Below the pieces are notes generated by a model, which saw only the letters and a program-made list of their open reading frames with translations, was not told where the DNA came from and did not search any database. A program made the position numbers and the translations under genes. Source: Datnioides undecimradiatus (lineage: Eukaryota; Chordata; Actinopteri; Lobotiformes; Datnioididae). Taken from it: a stretch of DNA of 64,000 bases. The first letter of the stretch is position 1. Each line of letters opens with the position of its first letter. Where the stretch lies: the NCBI GenBank assembly GCA_008933995.1, contig WARS01000033.1, positions 5,511,787 through 5,575,786 on the forward strand. Direction: 5' to 3'. Positions 1 to 12,620 of the stretch are shown one piece after another.

Positions 1-3000
1 ATGAGCATGGTCAACATTACAGTTACACCAGAACTAATGCTTAACTGGCTGGTGGAGGCGTGCAACAGTAAAGTAGCAGCTTACATTCATGTCTGCCCAG
101 GCTCATGTAATACACACAATGAACCCATGTAGCAGTTAAAAGAATGTTACTGAGTGTATTGTTTGGCTAAATGAAAGGTTTCTCTATATAGACATGTTCC
201 AGGGAATAATTTCCAGTCTTCACTTAGCGATTTTTACAGTAGGAGGACTAATACAAAGCCTCTTCACAAGCTCAATATCAGCAAGAGCAGTTAACTGCTG
301 CTGGACTACAATCCTCCTCTGACATGGATGCTGGTGCAAAATTCTACAAAGCTCTGGCCACAGCTACTTTGACCATCAATTCTAATCTGTATCCTTGTGT
401 CTCAGTGGACTTTTTTGCCAATTTAAAATATATTTTCTCAGGGTGTTCCTAAGATATCTTGTTCACAAGAGTGGGATGGATAGACGGACGGCCTGAAAAT
501 ATAATGTATTATTCCACAATAATAAATTATATATTGCATGCATGTTAGCTATGTTTTATATATATAGTATCCATTAATTCTCAAGTGTTTTGATGAGACA
601 CACTGCGAGCTCCAAACAGATGCCTTGCTTTTCAGGTTTATTACCAGTGGCAGTGGGTGATGCTAACGCTCTGTAGTATCAGGGGTGTAGTTGTGCACGT
701 CTGTGTATGATTTACTGCACTTCTGGTGACTATAGGTGGCAATCAGTGTGTAAAACACATGCACATCTTTTCCGTCCAGGTGCTGAGTCCAAATAATAGA
801 TACCATCTGTTTCACAAGATGTCTCTGTACTTGATCAGGGGCCAACCTGGGCTCAAAACATTGTATTCCCTCTAATAAAAGAAAAACTGCTTTTCAAAGA
901 GAGCATTTACAGTGTTGCTGGTCACTGTGAAACAAATTGCTGGTGGCAACCCAATGTAGTGTCAGTGGGATGGAAATTTCCTTGGCTATAGTGCACAGCA
1001 TGCTAAATTAAAACTAGCTTTGAGTTTTATTTGAAACTGTGCATGTGTCATTGATGTACACGGGCTTGATATTAAAAGTACATTAATTAACTTAACAAGC
1101 AAAAAATCAAAAATAGAGTCTCACTTGCTAAAGAGCTGACAGAAAAAGAACAACACCGTGCTGAAGTTCTGTTTTTTTATGTTTGACTTTGTAAAGGGAA
1201 TAATCAGTGCGTAGATTCACAGTTGTTGAAATGGTCAATTAAAAGCTTTTCACTGTTCTCATGCACTGTATCCTCTGATGATGGATGAAGGCGCGTTTCT
1301 GTGAGAACATTTTCATCATAAATATCACATTACTGCCTCAGATAATGGAAAAAGTCATAAATATTTATGCATCAGCATTTTCCAGCAAGATAAAAGAGCT
1401 GTAGCTGCATATCTGAACTGGCCAATGTGTTGCGCTGTGCCCATGTAAATACCAAAACAGATGTAAATAACTGATACCTGCATCTCATCACGTGATGTAC
1501 TTATGTCAGGCATCAGATCCCTGTGATCAATTAGGAAACAAAACAAACGTGGTCTTACTACGTGAGCCTTGCCAACATAACCTCAGAGATCCCTGAAATC
1601 AAAAAGAAATTCAAATAGGGCACGTGTCTCCGTATGTAACAGGTTTTGTACGACACTGTTTGATAATGTAGGACCATGAACGTAACACTAACAATGAGGA
1701 GACGGCAGTCACTTAAATGCACACGTACGCCACATGACAAGGTTTGTGACATGTTCACCAAGTAACCTACTCGTTTTCGTCTTACGTGAGTCTCGTTACT
1801 CAAATTTGTGATTTGATTTTTGGGTGACACCACAGCTTAACAGTGCACCACTTGTATTTTGATGCAACACACTGAGCTGCAAGATTAATTTAAACATATA
1901 AATAAATAGCTTCAGGATTTAGATCTGATTTAGATTTACAGTAGATTATGGATAATGAAAGATAATGGCTGGATAACTGCGCAATGTGCAATTGTGCAAA
2001 CGTGTAATCACAGCATATGGTACTAAAAGCTATTAGAATGACTTCATTGTGTGCAGCTGGCATCGCAGCACATGCTGGAGAGAGAAATCCTCATCCTCCC
2101 TGACAGAAATATCCATATCAGCTCCAGCCCGAAGACATTCTCTACAGGCAGTACGACTGAAGCACCGCGGAAAAAACAAAAAACAAATGTCAAGAATCAT
2201 TTTGTTGCTGCTTACAACAAAATGTGCCAGGCTGTGACGCAATCATCCGCCTGTGCTGGGATGTGTCAACTTTTTGCCAGTTATTTCAGCAGGGAGCCTC
2301 AACCTTATCTCTCCTCTATCTATGTCAGCACAGCGGCAGCGATGCAGCCAGCAGGGTTAATGATGAGCATGGGGACAGATGTTTTTTGTTGTCATCTGGA
2401 GTGATGGCTCCCAGCCTCGTCTCTGTCATCGAACCAAGGCTGACGGACAGACAGACAGAGCGACAGACAGGATGGCAGACCTTTACATAGTCATCGGCCG
2501 CTGATGACCTTTTGCAAAATGACACGTTCCTTTTTTTGGCGTGCACCAGTTTGTTTGTCCGGTGCTGACTGGTGAAGTAGCCGTGCGGCTTTTTGATAGC
2601 TGCCATCGCTACGTCAATAAACTATATTTAGTCATGAGGAACTGGTACAGGGTTTCAGGAGCAAAACACTGGTAGGGCAAACAGCTTAAAGACTGTAATG
2701 GACTGCTGATGAACAGCGCTTCAACCTTTAAATGTGTGTCACTTTATCCGTCAGTGTTAGACAAGGTGTCCTCTTGTACCTTGACAAAATACACGGAGTG
2801 AACAAAGTGTGTCCTTGTGTGCGAAGAGACAGAGAAATCACCAAGGCTTGATAATTTAATGCCATTTAAGCTTTGTCACACACAGAGACTTGGCTGGCTT
2901 TTAATTGACTTCATCATTTTATTACTCTACAAAGACAAAAGATGAATGCCCTCTTATCTGTTAGGAACAAAATGAACAAGCCTGCCAAAGATGAGGGAGA

Positions 3001-4660
3001 AGACATAAAGCAGTCTGAACCGGAATGAAAGGATGGTTCTGTTCCTGCAGTTCGGAGGTCCGCAGGGAAACTTTATCTTCAAACAAATGTTGTATCAGTA
3101 CAGCGAGAGCTTTTCCTTCTCCTTGATGTTACAGAAGATAAAGCTTTTATTATTTCAGGGCATCCTCAGCAGAGAGATGACAAGCGTCCCAACAGTTAAG
3201 TCAAAGTTTACTGTCACGTTAAACCTCAAGGTCCCCTTCGAGGCTCTCGTTTGTAACAGCGCTGCTGCTCTGTTGATGCTGAGCTGCATACTGTGGCAAA
3301 GGTGACTTCATCCATAACAGACTGAGCACTTTGATATATACAAAGATGAACACTGAAGATTTGCACTTTCATATCTTCGGAATATGGCCGTGACCAAGTG
3401 CATTAATGATGAAAACAGATTTTCCAGTGCAATATAGGAGTAAACGTTGAGGGAGGAAGACATCACACACACACAAATGCTGACAAATGATTGACTTTGA
3501 AATTAGGATTTAAAATAATCTGATGGACATGGAATAAAAGAACAAATTGCTAAATATCAAATATGGATGAATCATACAAACATACACATTTTCCTGCAGC
3601 ACCATCACATGGCTTGCCTAATACTTTGTGCATTTTGAATGTGAATTAGCAACTATTTGCATGCAAGCACACTGAGACAATATGATGAACATGGTAAACA
3701 TTACAGGTCCTATTTAATCAATTAGCACTTGGTATAAAGTGCAGCACACCCATGGGTGCACAGACAGGGGAAAGACGCCTTGTGTCTTACACAATGTCGG
3801 CACTGGGCAAGTAAACGACAACTGAACCAAAGTTAGTCGCTCTGCACAGTGCACCTCTCTTTGCGCTGTATAACACAGAGAACTGTATCTACTACATATC
3901 AACGTGCAAGCATCAGGGACTGTTGAATGTCCATGTGTTCATAGAGCGTTTGGCTCGGCTGCAGCTTCACAGAGCCAAATGTACAGTGATTCAAATCACA
4001 AAATTCAAACTGGAGAATAAATTATTTACACTGCTTTCCGTATCAGAGGTCCGTCACATCACTGACCAGGCAATTAGACAAAATCAGGAATCAGTTTTCA
4101 AAGAAACAGCAAAAACAACTAAACCTCAAAACATTTTCTTTACGCCATTTAGCAAGAATGTGTGGTTACTTATATTACACTTTATAAAACCACAGTGAAA
4201 ACTAAGTTAGGGTAACTCTGCATATTGGTGAATCCCTTCTTATCATTTTAAAAATGTACTAAGGAGGGAGCCTGAGAAACAGGATAATCCACTGTTTATG
4301 AAAAGGGAAATGCTCTGTGCCAGCCGCTGAAGGATGCAAAATTGCAATTTTACAAATCTTTTCTCTGTTAGATTGAGTGCCAATCTCCTGCATGTTAATG
4401 ACTTTGTTCTTAGTCGCTTTCACTTTCACTGACCACTTTGTTTTGTGGGTGGATAGAATCGGGAACTCTTAATTCCTCACATGTCCACGGAGGAGATAAT
4501 GATGCCCATCCGTCAGATTCAGTGAGACTGGCAGGCATCTGCCGTGACAGCTGCAACTCAATCAGCTCATCACTGGAGCTGAGTGATGACGCAATAGGAG
4601 ATAGACTGACAGTTCACAGTACAGTGCAGACAGCGAGGCTCAGACTTGCAGTGTAATAAC
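1..4660. other. Unique intergenic or intronic DNA, no gene seen
   Basis: AT-rich unique sequence. Overlapping short frames at 2033-2606 on both strands cover the GACA repeat and are mutual shadows. The 2030-2390 part is more complex than average and may hold a weak conserved block. No mobile-element signature recognised. Confidence 0.5.
2442..2471. repeat. GACA tetranucleotide microsatellite, imperfect
   Basis: About seven units of GACA/GACG with interruptions (GACGGACAGACAGACAG and onward). Simple-sequence repeat. Confidence 0.8.
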
Positions 4661-4880
4661 ATTATACCTGCATGGACAGAAAGGAAGGAAAGTCCATGGT
4701 AATGAACAATTTCCTCGCAGGTTTAATGGCCCTTTGCTCTGCGGCATGTCATTCCTGGCCTTTGCCCGGATGTATTGTGTGATAACTGGGTTGAACTGAC
4801 TCTGGTGAAGAGTGGGAGGATGAGAGAGGAATGCTGGGATTCAAGGACACGGCAGCCTAGCTCCATGACGCCTCAGATTT
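4660..4880. promoter_or_regulatory. Enhancer-like unique block
   Basis: Complex sequence free of simple repeats (around GGTTTAATGGCCCTTTGCTC, ATGTCATTCCTGGCCTTTGC) and with no open frame of note. It has the texture of conserved non-coding DNA. This is impression only; no alignment was possible. Confidence 0.2.
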
Positions 4881-5000
4881 TCCCAGGGAGTGACCTGCAT
4901 TGCTCCAGCATTTGATGTCTCACCAGCTTCCCTGGGCAGACTGGCAGGTTTTCCTACACAAGAGCTGAGCTACCAGCGCCACACAGAAATGCATGCTCCA

Positions 5001-5033
5001 ACACACAAACACACACGACCACACACACACACA
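5001..5033. repeat. Imperfect CA microsatellite
   Basis: AC dinucleotides broken by AAA and GACC interruptions, so this is an old, decayed CA tract. Confidence 0.75.
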
Positions 5034-5599
5034 GGTAGCGCATTAACAGGCACAACAAGGCATGACCCGCAGGTAGATTGTTCGAATGAATGATCTGAAT
5101 GAGTACTTTTGATGTGCAGCTTGCTTATACGCGATGAATACAAAACCTCCTTTGTGCGGCGTGCAATTGAGTTCAGAGCACTCCTCTATGATTCAATGTA
5201 TTCTGTGTTGCTGGTTGCTACGCATCGTCATAACGAGAGGGACTGATAGAGATGGAGAGATACAGAGAGAGAGGATGAAAGCCATTCCTCCAGAGGGCTT
5301 TCTCTGTTTTTTTGCTCCACTGATCATCAAAGATCTTTGGCCCCTCTGTGCGTACTTTGCTGCCAGTTAGTGTGCAAACATGGCAGCGCACCAACTCCTC
5401 TGGAGCCAGGCAGGGCCACCCACAATCAGCAGGCATTAGAAATAGCAAGACACACAGTAGATGCATATCTGGTGGAACTGTAATAACAATCTTTTTGAAT
5501 CATGGCTCTTTTTTCTTTGGTGCTGAACGACACCACATGCTCCAGAGGGGGAAATAGAGAGCCCTGGCTCTGAGAGAAACCGAGTCTTGTGTTTGGGTC

Positions 5600-5830
5600 C
5601 CTCCACTCTGCAGTCCATCAATATTTGTGGGCATTAAAACCAAATCAATGTCTCCTAGACGGAAACTAATCCCTGTGGCCTTGTGCTTTGTCTGGGCACC
5701 ACCACCTTTGATTATTCAACATCAATCTGCCATGGGGCGAATGAAAGGACCACAATCAGATTAGTGACAGGTACACTCTCTGAGATAACAGCATTAGCCC
5801 TTTAAAGACACAGCCAACCGCTGGCCCTGA
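5600..5830. promoter_or_regulatory. Enhancer-like unique block
   Basis: Balanced, non-repetitive sequence with close-packed words such as TGATTATTCAACATCAATC, CACAATCAGATTAGTGACAG and a CACCTTTGATT string (5704-5714), which is TCF/LEF-like (CTTTGAT). No coding sense. Confidence 0.25.
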
Positions 5831-6129
5831 ACATGCTCTCCTTCCTCATCCTTCTTCCAGCTCTCCCCTTGCTGTGACCTCACTCAGGTGACTAAGAGAT
5901 GACAAGTTTTTAATGAAATGAAATGTTGCAAAATAATCTCAGTAGCCAACCTGCCACAGTAAACAGTGTGGATAACTTTTTCCAGCTAGGAGTGTTCACG
6001 ATAGTCAAAATTTAGCCAAGAAGGTTCTCCTGAACCTCCAGCTCAAATAATCCTTCTGTCCTTTACTTGGTAGGGAACCCAGAACAGGATTGACCTGTAG
6101 ATTGGAGCCATCCCTCTCCCAATCCCTCC

Positions 6130-6770
6130 TATTAGATTCGCACCTCAAGGCCTTTCCTCATCAAAGGAGTGGTGGATTTCATCTGGCATTGGGCTGACAC
6201 CCCATAGATTAGACCCTCTATCTCATCTCTCTTTCCTGCTTTCACCCTCTATCTCTCTGTCTCCTTCTCTCTTATTTCTTCAGAGCTCCAATTACTCTTC
6301 TCTGGCTAAGTGTCAATAAACCCACCCACCCAACGCACACGATGGATCTGATAGTGGCTCAGGCTCCTTCAGCACAACAGAGAAAATGACACTGTGTAAG
6401 CTGCTCTATTTCAATTTAATGACACATTAACTTAAACAAGAATTCTATTAGGGACTATTAAAATGCTGAATGCCTGGACTGGTATTTGGGAACTCTAGAG
6501 GAGGATGTTGAGTTTATGAAATAAAAGCTCATATAATTCAAATGGTTTTTCCATACCCTCTAGACCCATTCCAAATAAAAAAACAAGATATTTCCCTTAA
6601 GAGCTGTGGTGCCAGCTTCAAGTCTAATAAAATAGTGCCATTTTATCAATAAGGAGGTATAAGGGAGGTACAGAGCTGAAATGGATTAGTGTGGACAGTC
6701 CATCAGGGCTATAGATAAGTCCCCAAGAAGTGTTTAAAAGCCCTGAGAAATGCTTTCTGTCGTTATCTGG
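6130..6770. promoter_or_regulatory. Enhancer-like unique block
   Basis: Long AT-rich but complex stretch, with a polypyrimidine patch at 6235-6290 and then TTCAATTTAATGACACATTAA, CTATTAGGGACTATTAAAATG and CAAGTCTAATAAAATAG. No mobile-element signature and no open frame. Candidate conserved non-coding block. Confidence 0.25.
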
Positions 6771-6848
6771 GAGGAGGGGGGAGCTGGAGACTATTGAATG
6801 TGATGAGCTCTGGCAGAAAATCAGTGGTCACTGAGCCACTAAAGCAAG

Positions 6849-6859
6849 CCCCCCCCCCC
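6849..6859. repeat. C11 homopolymer
   Basis: Eleven consecutive C residues. A second C11 run occurs at 20712-20722. Both are liable to sequencing-length error. Confidence 0.8.
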
Positions 6860-6869
6860 GATAATGGAA

Positions 6870-7250
6870 TACAATACAAAACAAAAGCTGCTCTATAAAA
6901 TCTGAATTGGACCCATTTTGTTGCCCCGTCTCGGATTTCGCTGTGCCTGTCCACAGGTTTCCTGAGCAGGTAGCCTGCACAAGCAGGGGAATGAACCACT
7001 CGGTAACAATATTGAAATTCACTGCTGCGGCTGTTTAGGCAATAAATGAACACGAGCAAACTGGTTAAAGCATCTCTGAAGCCCACTCTTAGAGCACCGG
7101 CACCAAACAAATTGCCCAAGAGTAGGTTTATATTGTATACCACCATTTTGATACACAATAATAAACCACTACAACTGCTCCTCGGTGTTGTAATTGCTGC
7201 ACACTTTAAGTGATTCAGTGTTCCCCAATCTGACAGAAGCATCCGTTAGG
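6870..7250. promoter_or_regulatory. Enhancer-like unique block under a long accidental frame
   Basis: Complex sequence (CTGCTCTATAAAATCTGAATTGG, AACAATATTGAAATTCAC, TTAGGCAATAAATGAACACG) without simple repeats. A minus-strand frame of 159 codons (6763-7242) crosses it. Its peptide shows no domain, mixed composition and a start inside unique DNA, so I treat the block as non-coding. Confidence 0.28.
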
Positions 7251-7458
7251 TTTGTTCAAAGACCGCCTGTTAAAAAACCATTACCACCTTTTACATCACT
7301 CGCTTTGGTTTTTCCTCCATTTGAACAGTAACATGAACACAAACCTCCCTGTCAGTCAGTCTCAGGTGTCTAACGACTAAAGAATCTGATTAAGTGTCGG
7401 CCCCTGTGAGATTGGAGCTGCAATTTGATCTTTTGCGCTAAACCGACTGAGAGTCGAT

Positions 7459-7605
7459 ATGTTGAAACTCTGTGTTTTCTCCCCGGGAACAGCAGGTGAG
7501 GCCCCGGAGAGATTCCAGGTGGAGCTGCAGCACCCAAGGGGCTTCGCCAGCTGCCTCGCCAATCTGCATCTTACAGCGGTGTGCTTCCGCACTGTCGCCT
7601 GTTGA
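7459..7605 (+). other. Exon-like GC-rich open frame with splice-site-like junction inside
   Basis: A 48-codon frame from ATG 7459 to TGA 7603-7605 sits in a patch that is clearly more GC- and CpG-rich than its surroundings (about 7470-7610). At 7494-7497 the string CAG|GTGAGG is a strong donor match. The pyrimidine run before it (TTTTCTCCCC) also makes the same AG a plausible acceptor. The part downstream of that junction reads as a protein-like, charged then mixed peptide (EAPERFQVELQHPRGF...). No family is recognised and no partner exon is visible, so this may be a chance frame in a conserved GC-rich element. Confidence 0.13.
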
Positions 7606-8789
7606 CACACTGGATGTCAGGGGGTGGCTCATAAAAATACATCCAGCCTGCCTGAAAGCTCTTCCATCATAATATCTGTCATCATAAATGTTTGTGAGAG
7701 TTGGGTGTGCTGCTTTGCTGCATGTCTAGTGGTTTCATAAAGCATGCCCTATAGGACTAAACTACATTAGAACACTTTAAACAGCATAATATTCAAAAGT
7801 TTAATGAAGCGACACACTGCACTTCCTTGAGGGCTGTGTGAAATTCTTTGTTAGAATATAAAGAGAGGAGTGAGACTAGACTGATTATTATTTTTAACCC
7901 AGGGCACGAATTAAAATAAAGTACAATAAATGTGTGAAAGTGCAGTTGGTAACAGCTCGGTGTAGGGGTGCAGCGGAAAATTAAGAGCCACAAAAATGAG
8001 ATCACACAGAGCCTATAGCTGTGCGTAATCTCTGATATGATTGTTCTCGGGAATTGTTCCACAAAATCATTTTTTTATTGCAAAAATATGTTGACAAATA
8101 AAAAAACAAAAAATCGGGCTGTGCAAATCGGATCTAATATGCTTTGATGTTCCTCATAAACATAATAAATATATTGGAGATGAGGCTGTGCAACTTGTTT
8201 TCCAATTTATTCTTCATGCACTTTCATTGCTCGTGCTCATGGTCTACGCCTTTGTGTGCGCGTTCAGAACTGGAAGACGAAAACGGTCTAACAAATGTAA
8301 CGTGTCTAACCACGATATTAAAAAACCAGCCCAAAAGCCCTATGGTGTGCTTCTCACAGACTCAACCAGCACAATGAAGACTCTTAACTGTCGGTACGCG
8401 GGGTGATTTTCTTGCCATATGGATTTACTTTGTGCTCCACAATTGTTCACTCAACTTTGAAATTAAAAACCTACATTATACCACAGATAGTTTTTGTGCG
8501 AGCCATCTGTTCTGGCTAATCCTGCTTAAACTCGAGGCGCGTTTAACTGATCGCACTGCTAACATTAGTAACAAATATGCTTTGTGCTTTTTTTTACATC
8601 TCCCCAGCATTTCCTCTGTTATTCTACTCTTACAGCTGTGCACAGTTTCAGTCAGTAAACATAATCATTTTAAGCGTTAAAAGCCATAATTCACTTGAGG
8701 ATTTCTGTCGGATAAACACATTCATAAATTCATGCTATGGACTGCTGAATGATGAAAAAGACATCTTGGCTGGGGAGGCTTCGTAATGA

Positions 8790-9035
8790 GCCTCGGCATC
8801 TCTCCCTGTATTGTGTTTGCAGTCATATGACATCAGAGAGAGGGACTTGCTCCCCGGCAGAGCTCCATAATCCAAACTAATGAGCTATGACTGTGGCACC
8901 ATTGAAGCACAGTGAAAGGGCCTTTCTGAATTCCTGATATGGACCAAACATGTCAGCCTGGCTGCTCATCTGTGGCTGCCTCTCACTGCTGCCACCGTGT
9001 CACCGGGCCATTTGACTTTAAAGATTTCTCATAGT
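8790..9035. promoter_or_regulatory. Enhancer-like unique block
   Basis: Non-repetitive and of higher complexity than its neighbours, with CATATGACATCAGAG, CATAATCCAAACTAATGAGC and GGCCATTTGACTTTAAAG. Candidate conserved non-coding element. Confidence 0.27.
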
Positions 9036-10259
9036 GGTTGTGGAGAGTAGGTAATGCACTAGATGGACGGATGCAGAGAAATAAGTGAGCAAATAAATCC
9101 AGTAAATATGGATTTCTCTGTAATTCATATCATCTCGCTTTTAGTCAGGTAGCCAACTGAGTTAAAGAAACATGAGCAGAAACAGACTCTGCATTAGATG
9201 AAATCAATCGCATACTGTGTAGTTTATAAGATAATGTTAAGACAGATAGATATAGCGAAAAGTGGAAATACCGTATGGTAAACTTTCTCATAGTTTCCTA
9301 CTGCTAAAATGTCTTTGTGTGCTAGATAATACGATGTAAAAGAATAAAAAATGGAAAAGACTCCCTCCACTTGTGAGAGAGTTTTTTGGTAGAAACTCAA
9401 AAACCAATAAGCTTTTGCCCAGAGCATCAACACTCACACAAACAGAATCCAGCGTGAAAATGACTCTGCAATTGCAAATCAGTATAAAGGCATTCCCAGT
9501 GTGCAGCAGACAACAATGCACTAACAATGGATCAAACCCCTGAGAAAATAAAAGGCTTCGCTATGAAAAGCGAAGGTTGTTAAGAAGAGAGGAGGCCAAA
9601 CGCTATCTCTTTGTATTTTATTTCTTATTACCCAAAGGAACGCAACAAAAGAGATGACCCACTGGTGCATATGGAATTCAAAGTCTGCGTCTGACAGGGA
9701 GCATATTCTGAGCGGAGGCATGTTCCTGTGGCCCTTTCAGCATTTTAATAAGGCGACTCCGGTGGGACATGTAGGTGGGAATGAGAGGAAGTGAGGTTGT
9801 GAAGGGGCCGGGGTGACTCTTATCTAAAGAGAGACGTATAAATAAGAGCTGTATAAAGTGCTCGGTCGAACCTTTAACTTCTGCAGATAGTGATGCTGCG
9901 TGTCTGTGACCTCCTTTACACCAGGGGATATCACGCATCCCGTCTGGTCAGGACAAATCACGATGCGCTGATGATGTGGCAGTCTGTTTCAGTGTACAAC
10001 ACAGAATGATGTGAAAAACAGAATAATTCTAAGTGAGTCAAACAGAACACTTTCACCAGCTCCAGAGTACACTGAGGTGTGATAGTGCTGAGAAAATGGA
10101 AAAGAAAACTGGTAAAATCACGTGAAAATGCATTTCCTAGTATAAATGAGAGCAAAGTGACTACCAGTGCAAACAGGACACAAAGTGAGTTAAATGAGCG
10201 CAGCTGACAATGCTGCTGACTGTGTTCAATACAGAAAGATGTATGGTTTGTTTTAATCT

Positions 10260-10480
10260 AACTGCCTTCTCTGTCTTGTGGAATGTGGTATTTACTCAAC
10301 TTGCCACAATTTTCCTTCAGGGGCACAAACTCTTGCAGCGTATTTACTGAAACTACGGGCTAAATGAGTCCAGTTGCATGTCATCTGATTTGCATATGGC
10401 AGACATAAATTAGATCTGGTCCTGGACCTGTTTGACATGTGTTGTGCACATCTGGAAGGTAATGGAGTGCAAAGGGAAAT
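10260..10480. promoter_or_regulatory. Block with perfect POU octamer
   Basis: ATTTGCAT, a perfect octamer-type POU site, lies at 10388-10395 and overlaps a CATATG E-box. Surrounding sequence is unique and has no reading frame. A single octamer can occur by chance in 64 kb. Confidence 0.2.
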
Positions 10481-11204
10481 GTTTTCTGCAGCTGAACTCT
10501 AAATAGTGACTGATGAGAAGACACTTTTGAAAACAGCAGGCTTATATTCATCCTGCATGAGGAAGACTATGTGAGGAGACGTCTGGCAAAACATTTAAAC
10601 TCGTCCGACTGAATTACTTCTGTAAACTGAAAAATCATACAGCAACTATATGTATATATGTATTCCTGGCTGCTTCAGTAGTATTGCACTGCAGCCTCTT
10701 AAAGGCAGGGAAATAAGCAGCGGGCAACTGCAGGGAATATGAAAGTAACCTTCTGGAAAAAATAACAAGTTACATTGTTGTGGACAGCGATCGTCCCTGG
10801 TCGAGCTCTGGTAAAGTAACTTTTATGATGCCTCTTATAATTCACATTTCATCCTGGCTTGTCTCTCACCCTCCATGTGCGTCAGATAAACCAGAGCAGG
10901 AGATTTTACACCTGCTTTTCCAGGAAGTTATATTTCAGAAGCTATTTCCTCTGCCGCAGTGGTCAGTCTGCAGTGATAAATCTGGTGCAGAGATTATTTG
11001 GATGAATTTACTTTTCCGTCCTCCCATGTTTTGCTGCTCTCAACAGGAATGCCTTGAAATACATATTGCATGAGCACAAACATATTTTTTTAACGGTGCT
11101 GCTTTTCTCCCATTTTGCTGGTGCAAAACCTCTGTGTGTTGCTTTACAAATAAGGAACACACAATTTGACAGTTTAGTGCCTAAATCCTTTGTAGCTATC
11201 CCCT

Positions 11205-11345
11205 TTGGTGTTTAAAGATGTTGCCATTTGACAGTGAGTGACACTAAATTGGGGTGTAGTGGGGGTTGATGTGCAACAAACGTCCCCCACTGAATTCGAA
11301 CCACGGTTGCTGCATGAATGCTGGGCTGCCAGGACACCAATACTT
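11205..11345 (-). mobile_element. tRNA-derived SINE fragment (degenerate)
   Basis: On the minus strand, 11302-11292 reads GGTTCGAATTC, a perfect match to the pol III B-box. Downstream comes GTGGGGGACG, a GTTGCACATC stretch and a pyrimidine-rich, CACTCACTGTC-type tail. This order matches the body of common fish tRNA-derived SINEs (B-box, then a CTGCATGTC-like motif, then a C/T-rich tail) as I remember them. The A-box is poor and the tRNA-like head is truncated, so it is not a functional tRNA gene. Confidence 0.45.
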
Positions 11346-12394
11346 ATCTTAATGAGCTTCTTGTCAGTGTGTAGGGAGAGGAGCAGGAAATACAGCACTG
11401 TTGCTTCGGGCTCTGATCGTATCGTTGTGCACTCTGCCATCAGGGGGGTGTTTACACACAAGATGCAACGATTTCAGAGTTTAGTACGCTGGTAATATGG
11501 TTCAGACTCAAATGGATACTGGCTAGACACCTTAAACTAAAAAGAAATAAATGTATTCGACACTGTGATTTCATTTCAAAAAGCTACAGAGGCTATGGCT
11601 ATGAAAAGGCTGTGAATCACGGCAGAGAATGTGAGCGTTGAGTACAGATGAACAGCTGACAGGTTCAGGTCCTTTGCGCTGTGCCCAGAGGCCATTACCA
11701 CCCATTTCAGATATGAATGTCTTATTAAGAGCCAGCGTGAGCCATTCATGCAATTAAGATAGCTATTGAGATGGTGTGTTAATATTTGAATAGACCCGTG
11801 CCCGTACACACTGTCCTAGTGATTTGCAGTGCACTGTAAGCCTCCAATAACCTTGAGACGATGTACCTATTTTTTTTTAATGTTGTCTCATGCACTCCTC
11901 AGTTTTGTGAACAGTTTCACCTCTGACAGCAGCCCCCCGTGGCAATCTGTGGTCACCATTAATATTCAGACTCTCTTTTTCTACCATTTCATGCTAATAA
12001 CTGAAGCTATTTTGGAATGAGTTGCACAGGATGGATGCCAAAACACTACTAGTTTGGCATCATTGCTGTTCATTCAGTGCATGCTCCAACAGGGAAGCAG
12101 TGAGTCAGAGAAACCAAAGGGCTGTTGAGGAACAAATACTCAGTAGCGACACGTGTTACAGCAACATCTTCTCCTTAAGTGAAATATCACTTAAAGATTA
12201 TTGAACTGGAAACCACAGGATATGAGGAGCTTGTTACATGCAGGCAAAACTAATGTGACAGCAAAGACCTTAAGCATCATCCCCATTAAGTCTTAACAAC
12301 ATCTGTGGGTGAGCATATGCCCTCCAACTTTCCCAGTTGATCTCAATAATGTATACAGAGAGCTGCAGAAGCATTTACATAAAACCCATGTAGG

Positions 12395-12620
12395 ATCAGG
12401 TGAAATGGCTGGTAGGCAGTCAGAGGCTCTTTCTTGCCTCCCTGCTTATGAATATTAATCACCACATGATCACCAGAGCTGTGCTCTCCCTAATAAGGAT
12501 GGCCATTCTTGTTGGAGGACCATGGGATCAAAATAGCACATGCTGCAGACTTTCTGTGACCTTGGCAAATTAACATGCAGAGAGCAGGGGGCACTGTGTT
12601 ATGCACATGAAAATCCTTCT
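12395..12620. promoter_or_regulatory. Enhancer-like unique block
   Basis: Contains TATGAATATTAATCACCACATGATCACC, GGACCATGGGATCAAAATAGCAC and GACCTTGGCAAATTAACATGC: tightly packed homeodomain/POU-type AT cores in a complex context. CCTTGGCA is close to nuclear-receptor/NFI half sites. No mobile element. Confidence 0.3.

Larger units (their letters stand above)
7640..12395. other. Mostly unique non-coding DNA
   Basis: Apart from the enhancer-like stretches at 8.8 and 10.4 kb and the SINE fragment at 11.2 kb, nothing specific is seen. The small frames at 8144-8786 include a hydrophobic N-terminus with a basic segment after it, but there is no family match or splice context to support a gene. 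Confidence 0.45.

Noticed and set aside
6763-7242. Open frame of 159 codons on the minus strand
   Set aside because: Includes the C11 run read as Gly residues, ends in a proline run from a GGAGGAGGGG patch, and shows no domain.
8188-8406. 72-codon frame with hydrophobic start and basic segment
   Set aside because: No family match, AT-rich unique context, and overlapping frames of similar quality in other phases.
11292-11302. Possible tRNA gene (perfect B-box)
   Set aside because: No A-box at the right spacing, no cloverleaf and a SINE-like body downstream; it is a SINE fragment.
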